From assembly GCA_036794395.1 (NCBI GenBank), contig DAIRGS010000149.1:1-17391 (forward strand): a stretch of DNA of 17,391 nucleotides. Direction: 5' to 3'. The position numbers were made by a program, and so were the translations under genes. Under the pieces are notes generated by a model, which saw only the letters and a list, made by a program, of their open reading frames with translations, was not told the origin of the DNA and ran no database searches. The DNA is from DASXMX01 sp036794395. Its GTDB lineage: Bacteria > Planctomycetota > Phycisphaerae > Tepidisphaerales > Tepidisphaeraceae. Shown here piece by piece: positions 12,750 through 17,391 of the stretch. The stretch's first letter is position 1; the number at the start of each line of letters is the position of its first letter.

Positions 12750-14410
12750 CACTTGCCCGCCTCAATTTTTAATGCATGCGCCATTTGATCAATCGCGCTC
12801 TGCCAATCCGCAAACTTTGGCTGCCGGAACAGCCGCATCGTTGGATACCATGGCGAATCGGATCGGTTGAGCATCCATCGCCACTCCGGAGAAAAGCTCA
12901 GCAGAAGCCACACCGGCTTACCCATTGCGCCCGCCAGATGCGCAACTGCGGTATCCACTCCGATCACAAGATCGAGGTTCTGAATGAAGGCGGCCGTATC
13001 GGCAAAGTCGTTCAGTTCTTCGCTCCAATCGACCAGGTGCATGTCAGATGGAGGCGACTTGGACTGCGCGGCGCCCTCTCCCTTTTGCAGATTGTAAAAT
13101 TGCACATCGCCAACGTTCGCCAGCGGCGCCAGCTGCTCGAGCATCAAGGCCCGACGGTTGTATCGTGCGCTGCCGGGCCGACCTGACCAAACCAATCCAA
13201 CTTTCATGCCGATGGGTTGATTGGCCAGTCGTCGTCGCCACTGCTCGACCAGCACCGCATCGGGTGAAATGTATGGAACCTCTGCCGGTATCTGATGCGG
13301 CTCGCCCAAAATGCGCGGCAAACTCATCAGCGGATAATGCACATCGAATTCAGGCACCGAAGGCTCATCGCTAACCACTTCCTCCAGATTGAGTTGTCCC
13401 ACCAGTAGCTTCTGCAACTGTGGAGGACACAGCAGGCTCACCCTCCCCCCGCGCGCGTGGACCATCTTCGCATATCGAACGAACTGGATCGTGTCGCCGA
13501 AGCCCTGCTCGGCGTGCAGGAGAATGCTCCGCCCCGAAAGGGCCGAGCCATCCCACATGGGCTTCGTGAAATTGCGGTCAGGACGCTTGCCCGACAATTC
13601 CCAACGCGCCTCGTGCCCATCCCACCCCGCCGGGTCGCCCTTCATTAAAAGAGTCAGGCCCATATTCCAACGCGCCAAAGGATAGCCCGGCCGCAATGCG
13701 ATCGCCTGACGATAAGCCGAAATTGCCTGATCCAACTCGCCCTTGTCCCGATGCAGCGTTCCCAGGTTGTAGCTCGCATCTGGGTTGTTCGGCTGGAACG
13801 CAATCGCCTGACGATAGGCTTGGGCCGCCTCTTCAAAGAGCCCTTTTTCCTTCATGGCATTGCCAAGATCGCTGTACGCCCCCGCATACCCTGGCCGCAT
13901 TGTGATCGCCTTCCGGCAAGCATCAATCGCTTCGTCAGCTCGGCCGAGTTCCAGCAACGGGCTGGACATGTTCGCGTAGGCCTCGGCAAAATCCGGCTGA
14001 AGCAGGATGGCCTGCTGATACGCGTTCACAGCCTCTTCGAACCGGCCAGTCTCACGAAGCGCGTTCGCGAGATTGTTCAACGCCGATGCATCTTCCGGCC
14101 GCAACGCAACGGCCTGCCTGAACGATTCCACCGCCTCCGGAAGATTCCCGATAGTTGCAAGCAATACCCCAGTGAGGATTTGAAAATCGGCATTGCCCGG
14201 ATTCAGCTCAACAGCGCGTCGCGCAAGCGGCAATGCCTCCGCACTGCGCCCAATCTGATATCCCAACGCGGCCAGCATGTAATGTGAATCCGCGTGGTTG
14301 GGTTGCTGCGCGATGATCTGCCGATAAAGGTTTTCCGCCTCGGCCGGCCTCCCCTGCTGCTGATGCTGCACCGCAACCCCAAATGCCTGCTCGATCGACA
14401 TGTTCGCCAT
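12746..14410 (-). CDS. TPR protein with glycosyltransferase-like C-terminus
   Basis: This 554-residue protein starts at ATG 14410, which has AAGGAG eight bases upstream and matches the usual family opening (EQAFGVAVQHQQQGRPAEAENLYRQII). An alternative ATG at 14482 overlaps the kinase stop (ATGA) and would add 24 residues. Residues 1 to about 260 are tandem TPR units of 34 residues (AVNAYQQAILLQPDFAEAYANM, AAQAYRQAIAFQPNNPDASYNL, and others). The C-terminal half resembles the glycosyltransferase domain found behind TPRs in GT9/GT41-like proteins: ILLHAEQGFGDTIQFVRYAKMV, the sugar-nucleotide site region around KVGLVWSGRP, and VIGVDTAVAHLAGAMGKPVW. It may glycosylate proteins or envelope glycans; the acceptor is unknown. 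It is cotranscribed with the histidine kinase, 68 nt apart. Confidence 0.88.
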   Translation of the reverse strand: MANMSIEQAFGVAVQHQQQGRPAEAENLYRQIIAQQPNHADSHYMLAALGYQIGRSAEALPLARRAVELNPGNADFQILTGVLLATIGNLPEAVESFRQAVALRPEDASALNNLANALRETGRFEEAVNAYQQAILLQPDFAEAYANMSSPLLELGRADEAIDACRKAITMRPGYAGAYSDLGNAMKEKGLFEEAAQAYRQAIAFQPNNPDASYNLGTLHRDKGELDQAISAYRQAIALRPGYPLARWNMGLTLLMKGDPAGWDGHEARWELSGKRPDRNFTKPMWDGSALSGRSILLHAEQGFGDTIQFVRYAKMVHARGGRVSLLCPPQLQKLLVGQLNLEEVVSDEPSVPEFDVHYPLMSLPRILGEPHQIPAEVPYISPDAVLVEQWRRRLANQPIGMKVGLVWSGRPGSARYNRRALMLEQLAPLANVGDVQFYNLQKGEGAAQSKSPPSDMHLVDWSEELNDFADTAAFIQNLDLVIGVDTAVAHLAGAMGKPVWLLLSFSPEWRWMLNRSDSPWYPTMRLFRQPKFADWQSAIDQMAHALKIEAGKC

Positions 14411-14478
14411 GCGCAAAGCTCCTTTGCAAGCCGATCGTATCCGGCACTCCTGTTTTTCCCAGCACCGGACAGAGTCGT

Positions 14479-16314
14479 TCATGACGCCGAAGCGGCCATC
14501 GCGTCTCTTACCCCCGTGATCAGTTGATCACGGGAAAAGGGTTTTTGAAGAAACTGAGCCGGGCGATTGTTACGCGCATCATGCAATACTTCGTCGCGCG
14601 TAAAACCAGACATATAAAGCACCGGAAGTTCAGGCCGGCGCATAGCGACCTGCTCGGCCAGCTCAACGCCGCTCATTTCCGGCATGACGACATCGGTCAG
14701 CAAAAGGTCCAGGGTGTTCAATTGATCCTGCACGACATTTAATGCGTTCCCCGCATTGGCCGAGTCGATCACCTGATATCCGGCGGCTTCTAATAGCCGA
14801 CGCGTAACCGCGCGCACAAAATCCTGATCTTCAACCAGAAGAATTGTTCTGCGCCTCCCGCCCACGGGTTCGGTGCTGCCGGAGACCGGCGCCGGTGTGT
14901 TCACACGAGGAAGCAGAATACGGAAAACGGCCCCCGCGCCGCCCTGACTTTCAGCGATGATTTTCCCACCACACTGCCGCACCAGACTGTAAACGATTGC
15001 CAAGCCAAGGCCCGGCCCCTCATCGGGGCCTTTGGTCGTGAAAAACGGTTCGAATATTCTCGGAAGCACACTGGATTTGATGCCCCACCCGGTATCACGC
15101 ACAGTCATCTGAATCCACGAATCCGGCGAGGACAATGAAGCCCGATCCAGTGACTCCGAAGCACGGTTTTCAACTGTCACATAGAGCCTCCCCCCAGAAG
15201 GCATGGCCTCGCGTGCGTTGACCGCAAGGTTAATCATGATCTGCTCAATCTGGCTTACTTCCGCTTTGACATACGCAGCTTCATCCGGAAGTTCGATCAA
15301 CAGCTCGACGTTGTCTCCCAGCATGCGCCGCAATGTCGGCTCAATCCCCCGGACGACTCCGCGAAGATCAAACACATCCGGCCGGAAAGGATTGCGACGG
15401 CTGAAGGCCAGCAGCTGGTGGGTGATGGATGCGGCGCGTGTAGCCGCACTCTTGATCTCATGCACATCGCGGCGAAGGGCATCCTCATTTGCGAGTCTCG
15501 AAAGTAGCAGGTCCGAGTAGCCGGTGATGGCCGTCAGGAGATTATTGAATTCGTGCGCCACGCCGCCGGCGAGTCGCCCGACCGCCTCCATTTTCTGGGA
15601 CTGAACGGTCTGTTCGTCGCGCGCCCGCCTTTCGGTCAGGTCTCGACAGGCAAACAATTGCGCTGGCCGATCGTCCCAGGTTATCGAAGCGCTGCGAAGT
15701 TCAATGATCGATACGCCACCCTCCGAGTGCTTAATTTCCAATTCCGCTCCACCGTCGACCATTGGCGGACAGTCGAAGGTGCTCCCCACAAGCGGCTGCC
15801 CCTCTCGGCCAAGCAGTCTTCTGGCGCACTCATTGGCGGCACGGACCTTCCCGCTATCGTCAACAATAACCACCCCATCCGGATTACACTCAAGCGCGGC
15901 GACCAGGCGAGCCTCAGCGCTGCTCAATTTAGATCGCGTCCGCGCATGTTCCTGACGCACGTCATGAATGCAAAGGGCAAGTCGGACAACAGTTTCGAGA
16001 AGCTCCGAGTTGATGCTGGAAAACTCGATGACTTCTGTTGCTCCTTCATGAAGGAGCTTGGCACGTTCTTCGTCCCCCTCCGTTACGCAGACCACTGGAA
16101 CACGTTCTTTGAACTCCTGTATGTGGGCCGTGGTGCTCGGGTCGCACAGGAAAATGATGACACGTTCATTTCGATCAACGATCGAGAAATTGAAGGCATT
16201 TGGTACATGCAAGCTCTCCACCCGGGCATCATCAATCGAATTGGGCAAAGCGGCCGCGACCCGATCTGTCGCATGCTTGGCACCCATGAGCACCGCTCGA
16301 ACTACGGTCGCCAT
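14479..16314 (-). CDS. Hybrid sensor histidine kinase (PAS-HisKA-HATPase-REC)
   Basis: The 611-residue protein is cytoplasmic, with no transmembrane segment. Domains in order: an N-terminal receiver-like region without a clear phospho-acceptor (about 1-115), a PAS domain (about 134-228, NPDGVVIVDDSGKVRAANECARRLLG), HisKA with H254 (GGVAHEFNNLLT), HATPase_c with the N box (NLAVNAREAM), D407 (VRDTGWGI) and FEPFFTTKG...GLGLAI, and a C-terminal receiver (about 489-611) with E495/D496, phospho-acceptor D541 (LLLTDVVMPEMSG) and K591 (QKPF). H254 and D541 allow internal phosphotransfer. ATG 16314 is preferred (AGGG seven bases upstream); ATG 16344 and TTG 16350 are also open, but they lie at the T-run of the upstream terminator. 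The signal and output are not visible from the sequence. Confidence 0.9.
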   Translation of the reverse strand: MATVVRAVLMGAKHATDRVAAALPNSIDDARVESLHVPNAFNFSIVDRNERVIIFLCDPSTTAHIQEFKERVPVVCVTEGDEERAKLLHEGATEVIEFSSINSELLETVVRLALCIHDVRQEHARTRSKLSSAEARLVAALECNPDGVVIVDDSGKVRAANECARRLLGREGQPLVGSTFDCPPMVDGGAELEIKHSEGGVSIIELRSASITWDDRPAQLFACRDLTERRARDEQTVQSQKMEAVGRLAGGVAHEFNNLLTAITGYSDLLLSRLANEDALRRDVHEIKSAATRAASITHQLLAFSRRNPFRPDVFDLRGVVRGIEPTLRRMLGDNVELLIELPDEAAYVKAEVSQIEQIMINLAVNAREAMPSGGRLYVTVENRASESLDRASLSSPDSWIQMTVRDTGWGIKSSVLPRIFEPFFTTKGPDEGPGLGLAIVYSLVRQCGGKIIAESQGGAGAVFRILLPRVNTPAPVSGSTEPVGGRRRTILLVEDQDFVRAVTRRLLEAAGYQVIDSANAGNALNVVQDQLNTLDLLLTDVVMPEMSGVELAEQVAMRRPELPVLYMSGFTRDEVLHDARNNRPAQFLQKPFSRDQLITGVRDAMAASAS

Positions 16315-16345
16315 TGCACCACCCTGGACTGTTCCTTGATACATC

Positions 16346-16400
16346 CACAAAAAAACCTGCCCGTGTCGCTCAGCTTTACGCGCTCACGGGCAGGCTTCAT
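16346..16400 (-). terminator. Rho-independent terminator of the SYLF gene
   Basis: On the minus strand, CCTGCCCGTG and CACGGGCAGG form a perfect 10-base GC-rich stem with a 19-nt loop, followed by a run of seven T. It lies about 20 bases after the SYLF stop codon and ends about 30 bases before the kinase start. It separates the SYLF gene from the kinase/TPR operon, so the kinase must be transcribed from its own promoter or by readthrough. Confidence 0.85.
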
Positions 16401-16419
16401 TTAGATTCTTGGCACAACA

Positions 16420-16977
16420 TTACGTGCCGGAATCATTTGACCCGTTGAAATGGAACTTCTGACCGTGAATGTCGGCTCCGGCCATCAGCCCGCCCTTGGG
16501 CATGAGGTAGACTTCCACGCCCTGGTCGAATCGGGCCGCAGCCGCCGTCCCGGCCTTCACTATTATAGCCTGAACGGTAGCGCCGAACTCAAGGCTGTTG
16601 TTCATGAGGCGATTCAATGCCGCTTCATTTTCAAAAATAATCAGCTCGCCATACGTCTCGCCACCGATCTGGGGGCCAACCGACACTTGGTTAAGCTTAA
16701 CAGTGCCGACTTGCTGGCCGCCCTTGAAAACTGTCCCCATTCCCGACGCCCCGCCGACGCCGACCGCACCCTTACCCACTTCAGGAAAGATCACATAACC
16801 CGCTGAGTTGTTCACATTGTTCTGGAGGCCGGGATCATGGCTGTAGAATTGATCGAGTGTGGACTGCGATCGGTTTTGCATGTCCGTATGATTCGCCGGG
16901 GCATTTGGACCCGTGGATTCACAGCCAACCATCGCAAGAGCCGCGACTGAAAACAGTGGAATGAGTGCTTTACGCAT
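16420..16977 (-). CDS. SYLF (Ysc84-like) domain lipoprotein
   Basis: The 185-residue product has a lipoprotein signal: a basic start MRK, a hydrophobic core, and lipobox AMVGC with the acylated cysteine at residue 19. The mature part is the SYLF/Ysc84 domain (about residues 55-170), which binds lipids in eukaryotic relatives; the bacterial role is unclear. Landmarks are AGYVIFPEVGKGAVGVGGASGMG, GTVKLNQVSVGPQIGGETYGELIIFE, and LEFGATVQAIIVKAG. It should be a membrane-anchored envelope protein. The start ATG 16977 is supported by GGAG seven bases upstream; longer frames add charged sequence before the signal peptide and are rejected. The gene is bounded by a terminator downstream and a gene-free stretch upstream. 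Confidence 0.9.
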   Translation of the reverse strand: MRKALIPLFSVAALAMVGCESTGPNAPANHTDMQNRSQSTLDQFYSHDPGLQNNVNNSAGYVIFPEVGKGAVGVGGASGMGTVFKGGQQVGTVKLNQVSVGPQIGGETYGELIIFENEAALNRLMNNSLEFGATVQAIIVKAGTAAAARFDQGVEVYLMPKGGLMAGADIHGQKFHFNGSNDSGT

Positions 16978-17006
16978 TGTGAGTCTCCAAACAAGTTTTA
17001 CCGGAG

Positions 17007-17030
17007 CCCGGCACGACCAAACGTGTCGGG
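17007..17030 (-). promoter_or_regulatory. Inverted repeat in the SYLF 5' region
   Basis: CCCGGCACG and CGTGTCGGG form an imperfect 9-base stem (one mismatch) with a 6-base loop, 30 bases upstream of the SYLF start. It could be a regulator site or a leader hairpin; there is no T-run on either strand to make it a terminator. Confidence 0.4.
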
Positions 17031-17170
17031 AAAACAATCTGTTCTAATGGCTGACCGCTCGTCGTTGGACCGCGTCACGTGGGTACCGCACGGGGTACGC
17101 GGACGAGACAGGCCGCCATATCTCAATGGAGTGTGTGCTCTGCAAACCGCGCTCCGCAGGTGCACACAAA

Positions 17171-17197
17171 CTGAAAAAACTGAAAAAACTGAAAAAA
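17171..17197. repeat. 9-nt tandem repeat (three copies)
   Basis: Three perfect copies of CTGAAAAAA follow one another, preceded by a shorter ACAAA. The translated minus strand would read Phe-Ser-Val repeats, but no gene is supported. It is a slippage-prone simple repeat. Confidence 0.85.
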
Positions 17198-17391
17198 CGC
17201 GGTTTTCTGTTGAGTCTTCAATCATTGGAGCACTCTGCAAACCCATGGGGGGCAAGGCATAGACCCACCCGCATCGCGACCGGCCACGACGATATGGCGT
17301 GACATTGCAGTCTGAGTGAATCTATAAGCGCAAAAAAACTAGTGCTTTGTCACGCCTTTGATTTGGGGTAATCTTCGGTGGCGGTCAAGGA

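Larger units (their letters stand above)
16978..17391. other. Gene-free 3' flank with short repeats
   Basis: I find no convincing gene in these 414 bases. Frames across the region are low-complexity or shadow-like. The stretch contains the leader of the SYLF gene with an imperfect hairpin, the 9-nt tandem repeat, and toward the end a TAGTGCTTTGTCACGCC stretch that may continue past the window edge. Confidence 0.6.

Noticed and set aside
15553..16404. 283-codon plus-strand frame opposite the histidine kinase
   Set aside because: Antisense shadow; the kinase has all its motifs on the other strand.
17324..17391. Possible insertion-sequence end (TAGTGCTTTGTCACGCC)
   Set aside because: No partner inverted repeat or transposase is within the window, so it cannot be supported.

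Overview
The window looks like part of a GC-rich planctomycete chromosome, most likely Phycisphaerae or a Tepidisphaeraceae-like lineage. This is an inference from content: a small exported protein starting with a LEARRFLS-type motif, two tandem bactofilins (one with a zinc ribbon), a Gfo/Idh/MocA oxidoreductase, a soluble PQQ dehydrogenase, a TPR-glycosyltransferase, and loosely packed genes with AT-rich repeats between them. No rRNA, tRNA, CRISPR array or transposase gene is visible.

Left part (1-3049) is accessory. A dead 3' fragment of a Xer-type recombinase (69-213) is followed by a DUF433/DUF5615 toxin-antitoxin pair, a block of short direct and inverted repeats, and a 489-residue lipoprotein on the minus strand. 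Near-identical pieces of one intergenic repeat family occur at about 242-322, 1004-1188 and 2695-2732, so they surround each cargo gene. At 3050 the 3' end of an intact Xer recombinase begins, and its last 49 codons are the same stretch found as the dead copy at 69. The cargo therefore lies between two copies of a recombinase 3' end.

From 3050 to 5590 four co-directional minus-strand genes follow, read from the right: a secreted LEARRFLS protein, a rhodanese-like/methyltransferase fusion, a small four-cysteine protein, and the Xer recombinase. From a divergent intergenic region at 5591-5727 the plus strand carries a periplasmic PQQ dehydrogenase overlapping a DUF72 protein (ATGA), then a Gfo/Idh/MocA oxidoreductase without the usual EKP lysine.

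From 9729 to 11556 there is a second defence/toxin-antitoxin patch: an FRG-domain protein with an unusual C-terminal ribbon-helix-helix/antitoxin-like tail, facing a vapBC pair with a clear inverted-repeat operator and an apparently leaderless start. Then come two bactofilin genes (plus strand), convergent with a histidine kinase/TPR-glycosyltransferase pair (minus strand). Last is a SYLF-domain lipoprotein with a strong intrinsic terminator. The final 414 bases hold no convincing gene, only a hairpin and a 9-nt tandem repeat.

The most interesting candidates are the FRG-antitoxin-like fusion, the repeat-bounded segment between two recombinase 3' ends, the four-cysteine ORF overlapping the recombinase start, and the zinc-ribbon bactofilin pair.
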